Under the pieces are notes generated by a model, which saw only the letters and a program-made list of their open reading frames with translations, ran no database searches and was not told the origin of the DNA. Of a DNA stretch of 5,537 nt, positions 1 to 5,537 are shown piece by piece. Both the position numbers and the translations under genes were made by a program. Source of the DNA: Treponema sp. Lineage in GTDB: Bacteria > Spirochaetota > Spirochaetia > Treponematales > Breznakiellaceae. The stretch is taken from NCBI GenBank assembly GCA_009776715.1, contig WRNF01000081.1:2073-7609 (forward strand), in the 5' to 3' direction. Each line of letters begins with the position of its first letter. The stretch's first letter is position 1.

Positions 1-12
1 GGGCTTAACTAC

Positions 13-732
13 TCATTCCTCATTTTCATATTCATCGCTGCCTTGAAATTCTTCATTGGGAAGAATTTCCAGAAGCTCTATGGTAAAAACAAGCGTTGAA
101 AAAGAAGGAATAATTTGACCTAAACCGCGTTCGCCGTAGGCAAGGCTAGATGGAACAAAAATTTGATATTTGCTGCCTTCATTCATCAGCATAAGGCCTT
201 CCGCCCAACCGGGTATTACCATTTCCAGCGGTATCTCTTCGGGTTCATCCCGCTCATAAGAACTGTCAAAGATTGTGCCGTCAATAAGAGACCCTTCGTA
301 ATGTACTTTTACCGTATCATCAATGCCAGGTTTTGCTCCGCTTTTTTCCTCTATTATCCGGTATTGCAAACCGCTTTCGGTAATAAAAATGTCAGGAAGG
401 GAGGCGTTTTTTAACAGAAATTCCTTTTCTATATTCCGCTGCTGTTCAGTTTTTATTTCCAATGCCTTTTCAATGGCAGTCTGTACAATTTCTCTGGCTT
501 CATCCGGATCAATCAGGTAAGATTCATTCTCTAATGCATCTATAAACCCTTCTTTAAAATATTCATAATCCAGTTCAAGCCCTACTTGCTTTAAATCTAT
601 GCCTATTAATATACCTGCAGCATAACTTATTTGCGCTTTTTCTTCATCTAACTTAATTTCTTCATGGATTGCCCGGCCATAAATATTAATAGCCATTAGT
701 AACAATCCCATTGACAAAATTATTTTTTTCAT
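13..732 (-). CDS. Exported FKBP-type peptidyl-prolyl cis-trans isomerase (FkpA/Mip-like)
   Basis: This 239-aa protein should catalyse cis-trans isomerisation of X-Pro bonds and so assist folding outside the cytoplasm. A hydrophobic N-terminus after two lysines (about residues 4-18, ending near NIYG) looks like a signal peptide; there is no lipobox cysteine. Residues about 30-115 resemble the FKBP_N dimerisation region (SYAAGILIGIDL) followed by a charged helix. The FKBP catalytic domain spans about 118-224, with VHYEG (Y145), IFDSS (F155, D156), VIPGW (W176), LAYG (Y199) and TLVFTIELLEI. These match FKBP12 pocket residues, except that the position of FKBP12 His87 appears to be Phe211. The tail is acidic (NEEFQGSDEYENEE). 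The frame is open back to a TTG at 780, but the ATG at 732 gives the signal peptide and has an AGGGAA site before it. The upstream paralogue at 826-1596 is about 60% identical over the catalytic domain by my hand count, so co-transcription is likely. The family is certain; the precise subfamily and location are inferred. Confidence 0.93.
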   Translation of the reverse strand: MKKIILSMGLLLMAINIYGRAIHEEIKLDEEKAQISYAAGILIGIDLKQVGLELDYEYFKEGFIDALENESYLIDPDEAREIVQTAIEKALEIKTEQQRNIEKEFLLKNASLPDIFITESGLQYRIIEEKSGAKPGIDDTVKVHYEGSLIDGTIFDSSYERDEPEEIPLEMVIPGWAEGLMLMNEGSKYQIFVPSSLAYGERGLGQIIPSFSTLVFTIELLEILPNEEFQGSDEYENEE

Positions 733-736
733 ATTA

Positions 737-742
737 TTCCCT
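737..742 (-). promoter_or_regulatory. Likely ribosome binding site for the downstream FKBP gene
   Basis: On the minus strand AGGGAA lies 4 bases before the ATG at 732. It is a modest Shine-Dalgarno match, but it favours the ATG at 732 over the upstream TTG at 780, which would place extra residues in front of the signal peptide. Confidence 0.45.
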
Positions 743-763
743 GTTAATTGATGCAATTTATTA

Positions 764-811
764 CTCCGCCGGCTGTGCAAATATACATGATAATGGTTTA
801 CAGCCGCGGAG
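764..811. repeat. Inverted repeat (bulged hairpin) between the two FKBP genes
   Basis: CTCCGC-C-GGCTGT (764-776) pairs with ACAGCCGCGGAG (800-811), giving a GC-rich 12-bp stem with one bulged base and a 23-base loop. In the minus-strand transcript it starts about 15 bases after the stop codon of the upstream FKBP gene and ends about 30 bases before the start of the next. No T-run follows on either strand, so it is not a standard intrinsic terminator. It could be an mRNA stability or processing element, or a partial attenuator in the operon; that role is inference. Confidence 0.55.
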
Positions 812-825
812 TCTTATGTATGAAA

Positions 826-1596
826 TTATTCAATAATTTCAGTTTCTGGCTGCTCAATTTCAGGCTTAATAATTTCAAGGAGTTCTATTTCAAAAATTAA
901 CGGCGAATACGGAGGAATTTTTTCAGAACCCCATTGGCTGCCGTAAGCTAATTCTGACGGTATGTAAAAACGGTATTTACTGCCGACATTCATCAATTGC
1001 AGCCCTTCGGTCCAGCCTTTTATTACGCCATTTAAATTAAAGGTGCTCGGCTCCCCGCGTTCAATCGAACTGTCAAAAACATCCCCGTTAGTCAGCTTGC
1101 CCTCGTAATGGACAGAAACATTGTCATCCGCAGTTGGTTTATCACCGTCTCCTTCTTCAATAATTTCATACCGCAGTCCGCTTTCGGTGATTATAATTCC
1201 GGGCAGTTTGCTGTTTTCTTCAAGAAATGCTTCTTCCTCTTGCATGGATGTTTGAGTCATTTTTTCGTTATGTGCTTCAAACGCCGCATTAAGAATTTCA
1301 TTAATGGTTCCATAATCTTTTTCGATGCGGGTTTCTCTGTCTAAAATCACATCCAAGTACCCTTGCACTACTTCTGTCATATTAGGGAAAACTCTATTTC
1401 CTTTCAGGAAATTGCTTAAATCCATGCCAAATGCCATGCCTAATGTATAACTTGCATCATCATCGAAAGACTGTTCGGAAGCTGCATTTTTTACATTATA
1501 TTCATCAATTTGTTTTGTCCAATCATTTTTATTTGAACAACCGTTAAAGCCAACAAAGACCAGAGCAACAAGTGCTATTAAAAATGTACGTTTCAT
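826..1596 (-). CDS. FKBP-type peptidyl-prolyl cis-trans isomerase, predicted lipoprotein
   Basis: This 256-aa protein is predicted to be a membrane-anchored prolyl isomerase. The N-terminus (MKRTFLIALVALVFVGFNGC) is a lipoprotein signal, with Cys20 as the probable lipidated residue; FNGC is a relaxed lipobox of the kind spirochaetes accept. Ser21 follows, so there is no Asp retention signal at +2. Residues about 44-128 form an FKBP_N-like region (ASYTLGMAFGMDL) with a charged helical linker. The catalytic domain covers about 131-243: VHYEG (Y164), VFDSS (F174, D175), VIKGW (W195), LAYG (Y218) and PLIFEIELLEI. The FKBP12 His87 position seems to be Tyr230. A short acidic, Pro-containing tail follows. 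It precedes the exported paralogue at 13-732 by 93 bp on the same strand. I see no clear Shine-Dalgarno site and only weak promoter-like hexamers in the upstream 1597-1713 stretch. The start is supported by the signal peptide. Confidence 0.94.
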   Translation of the reverse strand: MKRTFLIALVALVFVGFNGCSNKNDWTKQIDEYNVKNAASEQSFDDDASYTLGMAFGMDLSNFLKGNRVFPNMTEVVQGYLDVILDRETRIEKDYGTINEILNAAFEAHNEKMTQTSMQEEEAFLEENSKLPGIIITESGLRYEIIEEGDGDKPTADDNVSVHYEGKLTNGDVFDSSIERGEPSTFNLNGVIKGWTEGLQLMNVGSKYRFYIPSELAYGSQWGSEKIPPYSPLIFEIELLEIIKPEIEQPETEIIE

Positions 1597-1713
1597 TTTT
1601 AAACTATATCATTTTATGCAAGGTTTGAATAGCCCTTAAAAACAAATTGATCAACAAATTACGCGAATTATCTTTGAATTACACAAAGGAAGGCAAAATT
1701 CGAAAAAAACCCT

Positions 1714-1742
1714 TTGACAGAACGGCAATTAACCGATATAAT
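1714..1742 (+). promoter_or_regulatory. Consensus sigma-70 promoter of infA
   Basis: A TTGACA hexamer (1714-1719) and a TATAAT hexamer (1737-1742) are separated by exactly 17 bases, a perfect match to the housekeeping consensus. Transcription should start near 1749-1750, leaving a 5' leader of about 50 bases before the GTG start of infA. A run of A residues just upstream (around 1704-1710) could act as an UP-like element. Confidence 0.88.
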
Positions 1743-1789
1743 AATGGGCATATCTAAAAATTCCGGTTAGGTTTTTTAGAGGGAAGCGT

Positions 1790-1795
1790 AAGGAG
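1790..1795 (+). promoter_or_regulatory. Shine-Dalgarno site of infA
   Basis: AAGGAG ends 5 bases before the GTG at 1801. It fixes the non-ATG start and shows that this organism uses Shine-Dalgarno initiation, which argues against a Bacteroidetes origin. Confidence 0.85.
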
Positions 1796-1800
1796 TACTT

Positions 1801-2025
1801 GTGGCAAAAGAAGAAGCAATAGAAGTAGAAGGAGTTGTTCGGGAAGCCCTTCCAAATACCATGTTCCGAGTGGAATTGGACAACCAAAACGGGCATTTAA
1901 TTTTAGCGCATTTGTCAGGAAAAATGCGCAAGCATTATATTCGCATTGTTCCCGGGGACAGGGTGAAAGTAGCGCTTTCTCCCTACGATTTAACCCGCGG
2001 CAGAATAATATACCGTGAACGGTAG
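1801..2025 (+). CDS. infA: Translation initiation factor IF-1
   Basis: This 74-aa cytoplasmic factor binds the A site of the 30S subunit during initiation, together with IF-2 and IF-3. The whole protein is a single S1-like OB fold. Signature stretches are [12 protein letters not shown] (residues about 16-27), [19 protein letters not shown] and [19 protein letters not shown], ending IIYRER. Bacterial IF-1 is usually about 72 residues; the extra two lie in the turn after FRVEL (DNQNGH where most have ENGH). The start is GTG, supported by AAGGAG at 5-base spacing and by the conserved MAKE N-terminus. It appears monocistronic, with its own strong promoter; the next gene to the right is convergent. 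The [15 protein letters not shown] and [15 protein letters not shown] wording is consistent with spirochaetes, but this is from memory and not a search. Confidence 0.98.
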   Translation: MAKEEAIEVEGVVREALPNTMFRVELDNQNGHLILAHLSGKMRKHYIRIVPGDRVKVALSPYDLTRGRIIYRER

Positions 2026-2116
2026 GGCTGCATACTTTCGCTTTTGACCCGCTGCGTACCATCTGTTTGGCAATTTTTTCCGAATACATTCGCAAAATAC
2101 AAAATATCAGGCACCA

Positions 2117-2143
2117 TTATTATGCAATGTATATATTACAGGA
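2117..2143 (+). repeat. Partial copy of the right-edge palindromic repeat
   Basis: Compared ungapped with the minus strand of 5435-5461, 22 of 27 positions agree: an identical 8-mer (TTATTATG), a 7-base divergent middle, then an identical 12-mer (TATATTACAGGA). The similarity stops before the CACTAG outer end. It may be a decayed end of the same repeat family, or AT-rich coincidence. Confidence 0.4.
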
Positions 2144-2166
2144 TGAGTCTTCTATTTTTATGTCTG

Positions 2167-2181
2167 CGAACCTAAGGTTCG
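2167..2181. repeat. Short perfect dyad
   Basis: CGAACCTAAGGTTCG is a perfect 7+1+7 inverted repeat centred on one A. With such a tight centre it is more likely a protein-binding site or part of a larger repeat than a stable RNA hairpin. It lies beyond the stop codons of both flanking convergent genes. Confidence 0.5.
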
Positions 2182-2183
2182 AT

Positions 2184-2250
2184 GTGACTTTATGTGAGGA
2201 ATATAAAAATATTTCCCCTACAGGCCCTGGTGACTTTGTGTGATATAAAT
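2184..2250 (+). repeat. Imperfect direct repeat
   Basis: GTGACTTTATGTGA (2184-2197) recurs as GTGACTTTGTGTGA (2230-2243), with 13 of 14 bases identical and a 46-base offset. Each copy is followed by ATATAAA (2201-2207 and 2243-2249). This is visible in the sequence; its role is unknown. Confidence 0.5.
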
Positions 2251-2300
2251 TCAAGAAATTCTGCGGGGCAAGTTTAGCCCTACCTTTGGCAATCCTGCCA

Positions 2301-5300
2301 TTACCCCATAACCGCATCAATTTTTTTCTGTATCTCTATTGTTTCTGAAATAACATAAATTATATTCATGTAATGCTGTATATCTTCATAGCTTAAAATT
2401 TTGTCTTTTCTGTCTTTTAACCATTTTTTTGCAGGCTGATAACTGCCCATAAAATATTCCCAGACATCAATATTTACAGGTTCAAAATACTGATTCTCGT
2501 TTATCCACACTTTGTTATTGCTGTATTTAATAGGCCCGATTTTATTATTCCCGTCAACCGGGTAGTTAATACCTTGATAATTTATGCCATTTTGTTTGTT
2601 TTCAACATTTTCCATAAGATGCAGGCTGCTTAAACGTTTTCCGTGTTTTACCAGTTCTTTAAATTCTTTGCCGTCTTTTGGGTATGTAATTCTTGGAAAG
2701 TCAATTAACAATTCTTCCCGATATTTTTCTCGGTATTTTGGACTATACAGAACAGCATAAATGTAATGAACTATGTCTACAGGCTCAAAAGATTTACGGC
2801 TTTTCTTTTCCAGGACAAATTTCAAACCTGTTTTTTCTTCAATCTTTTTTATTATTTCCATACTTAGGTTAGTATGACATCCATCACCATTGTCAAAAGA
2901 ATAAATATATAATGGTAAAATATACCCTTTTTCTTTAGACCTGCTAGAGACATAGCAGGCATCAGTGATGTTTTTTGTTATGCCGATATTTTCCCATGTA
3001 TGAACTGAACTTTGCCTGCCCGTTACTAATGCAATATTATCTCCTGTTATTAAATGTCTCATAATATTTTCTCTGGGATTCATGTGAAAGCCCTTTGAGT
3101 TGCCTGTATAATATGTGTATCTTACATCAAAGGGACGGTATTGATATTTTATAATATTAGTAAAATCAGGTTTTCGGGGTTTTCCGTTATTCGGCGCTAA
3201 ATCTTTTTTTGCTAAATCAATTCTCCAGTCTCTGCTGTCACTTCCTAACTTAAATACTTCCCGTGCTTTTTCGTTTTCCAATGTTAAAAATTTATTTATC
3301 GTGTTTTCTAGTTCTTCCCTGCTGTTTTTAACAGTAAAATCATCGCGCCCTGTTTCAAGGCCTGATGAATATGTCATAAATAGTTCAGTAATGCCAAAAA
3401 AATCTTTATATTCTTTATTTTGTTTTACATTTTTTGGTATGAAGAAATAATGGGGGGCGGTTAATTTTAATTTTTTCCATTTAATACGGCTAATAGTATT
3501 GTTCAGCAAATATTCAAATTTTATGTTTCTATCTCCCTGTATTTCTGCATAATATACCTCTGCTAATGCGTTTCCCTTTTCCTTGTTGTTTTTAACAAAT
3601 ATATTTATGCTTACGCCTTTTTTTATGTTAAATACATTTTCGTCTTTAATTACAGCCGGTTTTGCCGAATCGCCATGAAGATTAAGTATATAAATTGTAT
3701 CAAAGGTATTTAGCAAACTCCAGCGCATGCCCCGGAATATTAAATTGTCTAAAAAACCGTTGTTATTTATATATGCTAAAATGCCTTCTTTATATTTTTT
3801 TATTAAACTATGGCCATAGGCAATAAACTTAACATAATCGTCATTTAAGGGCTGTATGTTTTTTTCGTTTAATTTTTCAATTCCGCCCGGTTCTTTTTTG
3901 TAATCTAAATAAACTGTATCGTTAAACTTGTTTTTGCTTTCCACATTATACGGCGGATTGCCCAAAACAACCATAATCGGCATGTTTTTTTTGATTTTTT
4001 GCGCCGCTTTTGCTTCATCTGTCAGCCACCTAACAAGGCCTAAATCTTTAATTTCTTCTTTTGGCTCTTCTAATGTATTGGTCAAATAAATACCTAGCCG
4101 TTCATTGGCATCCGTTTTATGGAAGCCTGTCTCTTTCAGCTTCATGTCTGTTTTAAGGTGCGCAATGACGAAACTCGCCATCAGGTATTCAAATCCGTGT
4201 ATCCTGGGAACAAGATGTTTCTCGCAATACCCCGGCCATATTCCTTGATTGGTTTTAAAATACGAATATATTTTATCTATAACTTCGCTTAAAAAGGTTC
4301 CTGTCCCAGTTGCAGGATCAAGTATTTGAACCTTGTGCAAATTTTCTTCTGTAATCGAATTGTCTGCAAGGCCATTTTTAATATTAAATTCAGATTTTAA
4401 CAAACCGTCAATTGCATTTACAATGAACTTAACTACAGGCGAAGGCGTGTAATAAACGCCCCGTTCTTTTCTTGCGGTTTTATCGAATTCTTTTAGAAAC
4501 GTTTCGTAAAAATGGATATACGGGTCTTTGTCTATATCGGCAAATTCTTTTTTAATTGCTTCTATGTCAACTGTATTAAACATATCGGCTATGGCATCAA
4601 CAATCCAGACAATGCGGCTGTCCAAATCTGGCCCGACTATGTAATGGAAAAACCGTTTTAAGAAAGGGTTTGACTTTGGAATTAAATTCGCGGCGGACAG
4701 CCTTGTAAAGACATAATCATCGGTTTTGTATAATTTTGCCGCAAACAGTCCGTAAGCGATTGTCTGGGCGTATATGTCCGCAAACTGTTCTTCTGCAAGG
4801 TCGTGTATTAAATATTCCTTGAATACCGTTAACTGTTCAAACAGATTGCCGTTTTCATTATCGGAAACAGCCTCTTTTAATATTTCTGCAAGTAATTTTG
4901 TTTTGCCTGCCATTAGCCTGGCAAGCATTTCTGATTTATGTATTGTTCTGCCGTTATATGCAATAAATTGGTTTACCATGTCAATAAAATTATCAAACTC
5001 GTTTTTGTTTTCTATGATCCGCCCGTTCTTTTCTTCGGCTATTGTTACCGTGCAGGTTAAATTGCTGTCTTTATAATAGTGAAAATGTATGTAGTCGGTA
5101 ATAAGCAAATTTCCAAGGGCTTCTCTGTATCTGGCAAATTGTTGGCTGTCCGCCTTGTTATTAATGCCTTTAGAGATGTCTTTTGCTTCTATAAAGCCAA
5201 GCGGAATATTGTTTTTAGAAATTACATAATCGGGGGCCCCGCAGGATATGTGTTTTGGTTCATTGGTAATGGACAGCCCTGTGGTTAGGTTGTCAAAAAG

Positions 5301-5405
5301 CGCTTTTAAGGCATGCCGGTAACTATGCTCTGTTGCATTGCCTTGCCGGTATATTGTATCTATTTCTATTATATAGTCAGATACATGTTTATGGTTGCTG
5401 TTCAT
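2301..5405 (-). CDS. Single-polypeptide restriction-modification enzyme (type ISP/IIG-like: nuclease + N6-adenine methyltransferase + specificity domain)
   Basis: This 1034-aa protein probably both methylates an asymmetric DNA target on adenine and cuts unmodified DNA. Residues about 20-130 form a PD-(D/E)XK nuclease-like domain: E26 in ATEHSYR, D59 in APDYV, then E73 and K75 in FIEAK, with Q89 downstream. A helical linker follows (about 150-290). The methyltransferase core (about 300-560) shows GVYYTP (316-321), AdoMet-binding motif I DPATGTGTFL (363-372), GFE (404-406) and catalytic NPPY (483-486). The C-terminal half includes YRPFDVRYTYY (756-766) and ends with a WLKDRK..L.YEDIQHY pattern typical of the type ISP C-terminal specificity domain. 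Classical ISP enzymes such as LlaGI are near 1,500 residues and carry a helicase; none is visible here, so a type IIG-like mode is likelier. The start is set at the ATG at 5405. The frame opens further to an ATG at 5456, but those 17 codons fall largely in the adjoining repeat. The gene looks intact. Recognition sequence cannot be read. Confidence 0.9.
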   Translation of the reverse strand: MNSNHKHVSDYIIEIDTIYRQGNATEHSYRHALKALFDNLTTGLSITNEPKHISCGAPDYVISKNNIPLGFIEAKDISKGINNKADSQQFARYREALGNLLITDYIHFHYYKDSNLTCTVTIAEEKNGRIIENKNEFDNFIDMVNQFIAYNGRTIHKSEMLARLMAGKTKLLAEILKEAVSDNENGNLFEQLTVFKEYLIHDLAEEQFADIYAQTIAYGLFAAKLYKTDDYVFTRLSAANLIPKSNPFLKRFFHYIVGPDLDSRIVWIVDAIADMFNTVDIEAIKKEFADIDKDPYIHFYETFLKEFDKTARKERGVYYTPSPVVKFIVNAIDGLLKSEFNIKNGLADNSITEENLHKVQILDPATGTGTFLSEVIDKIYSYFKTNQGIWPGYCEKHLVPRIHGFEYLMASFVIAHLKTDMKLKETGFHKTDANERLGIYLTNTLEEPKEEIKDLGLVRWLTDEAKAAQKIKKNMPIMVVLGNPPYNVESKNKFNDTVYLDYKKEPGGIEKLNEKNIQPLNDDYVKFIAYGHSLIKKYKEGILAYINNNGFLDNLIFRGMRWSLLNTFDTIYILNLHGDSAKPAVIKDENVFNIKKGVSINIFVKNNKEKGNALAEVYYAEIQGDRNIKFEYLLNNTISRIKWKKLKLTAPHYFFIPKNVKQNKEYKDFFGITELFMTYSSGLETGRDDFTVKNSREELENTINKFLTLENEKAREVFKLGSDSRDWRIDLAKKDLAPNNGKPRKPDFTNIIKYQYRPFDVRYTYYTGNSKGFHMNPRENIMRHLITGDNIALVTGRQSSVHTWENIGITKNITDACYVSSRSKEKGYILPLYIYSFDNGDGCHTNLSMEIIKKIEEKTGLKFVLEKKSRKSFEPVDIVHYIYAVLYSPKYREKYREELLIDFPRITYPKDGKEFKELVKHGKRLSSLHLMENVENKQNGINYQGINYPVDGNNKIGPIKYSNNKVWINENQYFEPVNIDVWEYFMGSYQPAKKWLKDRKDKILSYEDIQHYMNIIYVISETIEIQKKIDAVMG

Positions 5406-5428
5406 AATTCCACAAGTCCGACAGGCTC

Positions 5429-5537
5429 CTAGTGTCCTGTAATATACTAATGACATAATAAATGTTTAGTTAATTCCTTATTACATAAGGAATTAACGAT
5501 CTTTTAATTAAGTGATCTGAATATTACAGGACACTAG
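5429..5537. mobile_element. MITE-like 109-bp palindromic element
   Basis: The ends are a perfect 17-bp inverted repeat: CTAGTGTCCTGTAATAT (5429-5445) and ATATTACAGGACACTAG (5521-5537). Inside is a perfect 13-bp hairpin (5469-5481 and 5485-5497). Both have the same centre, base 5483, so the whole stretch folds as one structure. In the two 23-base intervening segments about 12 positions still pair, giving about 42 of 53 overall. It encodes no protein. CTAG at both outer ends could be a 4-bp target duplication or part of the repeat. The element may continue past the window edge. It resembles a non-autonomous transposon relic; I cannot name a parent family. Confidence 0.65.
5469..5497. repeat. 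Central hairpin of the palindromic element
   Basis: GTTAATTCCTTAT, a TAC loop, then ATAAGGAATTAAC: 13 perfect base pairs and a 3-base loop. It lies 64 bases upstream of the predicted start of the restriction-modification gene. No T-run follows directly on either strand, so a terminator role is unlikely; cruciform or transposition-related structure is possible. Confidence 0.75.

Larger units (their letters stand above)
2026..2300. other. Convergent intergenic region between infA and the restriction-modification gene
   Basis: No credible gene is visible in these 275 bases. There is no good intrinsic terminator for infA: a T-run at 2074-2079 is preceded only by a very weak CCA/TGG stem. Small dyads include CGAAT-AC-ATTCG (2081-2092), the perfect dyad at 2167-2181, an AT-rich stem around 2198-2216 and GGGC/GCCC near 2265-2280. 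The stretch also holds an imperfect direct repeat (2184-2250) and a sequence related to the right-edge palindrome (2117-2143). It looks like repeat-laden spacer DNA. Confidence 0.6.

Noticed and set aside
733..780. N-terminal extension of the downstream FKBP to a TTG at 780
   Set aside because: It would place a 16-residue charged segment before the signal peptide; the ATG at 732 has a better ribosome binding site.
1597..1713. Promoter for the FKBP genes
   Set aside because: Only weak hexamers (for example TTGATC, 17 bases, TATTCA on the minus strand) are visible; none is convincing.
2053..2079. Intrinsic terminator after infA
   Set aside because: A T-run is present, but the preceding stem is only about 3 bp; not enough to call.
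1754..2095. 113-codon minus-strand open frame opposite infA
   Set aside because: It is a shadow of infA with a low-complexity leucine run produced by the GAAGAA-rich start of infA.
2120..2320. 66-codon minus-strand open frame in the gap after the restriction-modification gene
   Set aside because: It begins at TTG inside the end of the restriction-modification gene in another frame, has no ribosome binding site and no recognisable domain, and spans the dyads and repeats. It could be repeat-derived, but coding is not supported.
4844..4920. Walker A-like pattern (ARLMAGKT) in the restriction-modification protein
   Set aside because: It fits the loose A-x4-GK-T pattern, but it lies in the helical linker, with no DEAD/DEXH box or other helicase motifs after it.
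5429..5537. CRISPR repeat or tRNA-like structure
   Set aside because: There is a single palindromic unit with no spacer array, and no tRNA arms or TTCGANNC-type loop in the fold.

Overview
The window fits a low-GC spirochaete, most likely a Treponema-like organism. This is inferred from the sequence of translation initiation factor IF-1, the plastic spirochaete-type lipobox and the general gene content; no rRNA or other decisive marker is present. The lineage call is moderate to low confidence.

Layout from left to right. On the minus strand (13-1596) lie two tandem paralogous FKBP-type peptidyl-prolyl isomerases. The upstream one (826-1596) is a predicted lipoprotein and the downstream one (13-732) a predicted exported protein without a lipobox. 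They are separated by 93 bp containing a bulged 12-bp inverted repeat, and probably form an operon of envelope protein-folding helpers. Divergent from them, on the plus strand, is infA (1801-2025), with a consensus sigma-70 promoter (TTGACA, 17 bp, TATAAT) and a good Shine-Dalgarno site in front of a GTG start. A 275-bp convergent gap (2026-2300) follows. It has no convincing gene but holds small dyads, an imperfect direct repeat and a short copy of a sequence that recurs at the right end of the window. The rest (2301-5405, minus strand) is one large gene for a single-polypeptide restriction-modification enzyme. It has a PD-(D/E)XK nuclease-like N-terminus, an N6-adenine methyltransferase core and a C-terminal specificity region like that of the type ISP family, but no helicase.

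Immediately upstream of that gene, at the window's right edge, is a 109-bp near-palindrome (5429-5537). It has perfect 17-bp terminal inverted repeats and a perfect 13-bp inner hairpin sharing the same centre, which looks like a MITE or another palindromic repeat. It supplies the DNA immediately upstream of the restriction-modification gene, so any nearby promoter would lie in it. The housekeeping part (FKBPs, infA) is ordinary. The accessory part (restriction-modification gene plus flanking repeats) is where mobility is suggested. No entirely new system could be demonstrated from this sequence alone.
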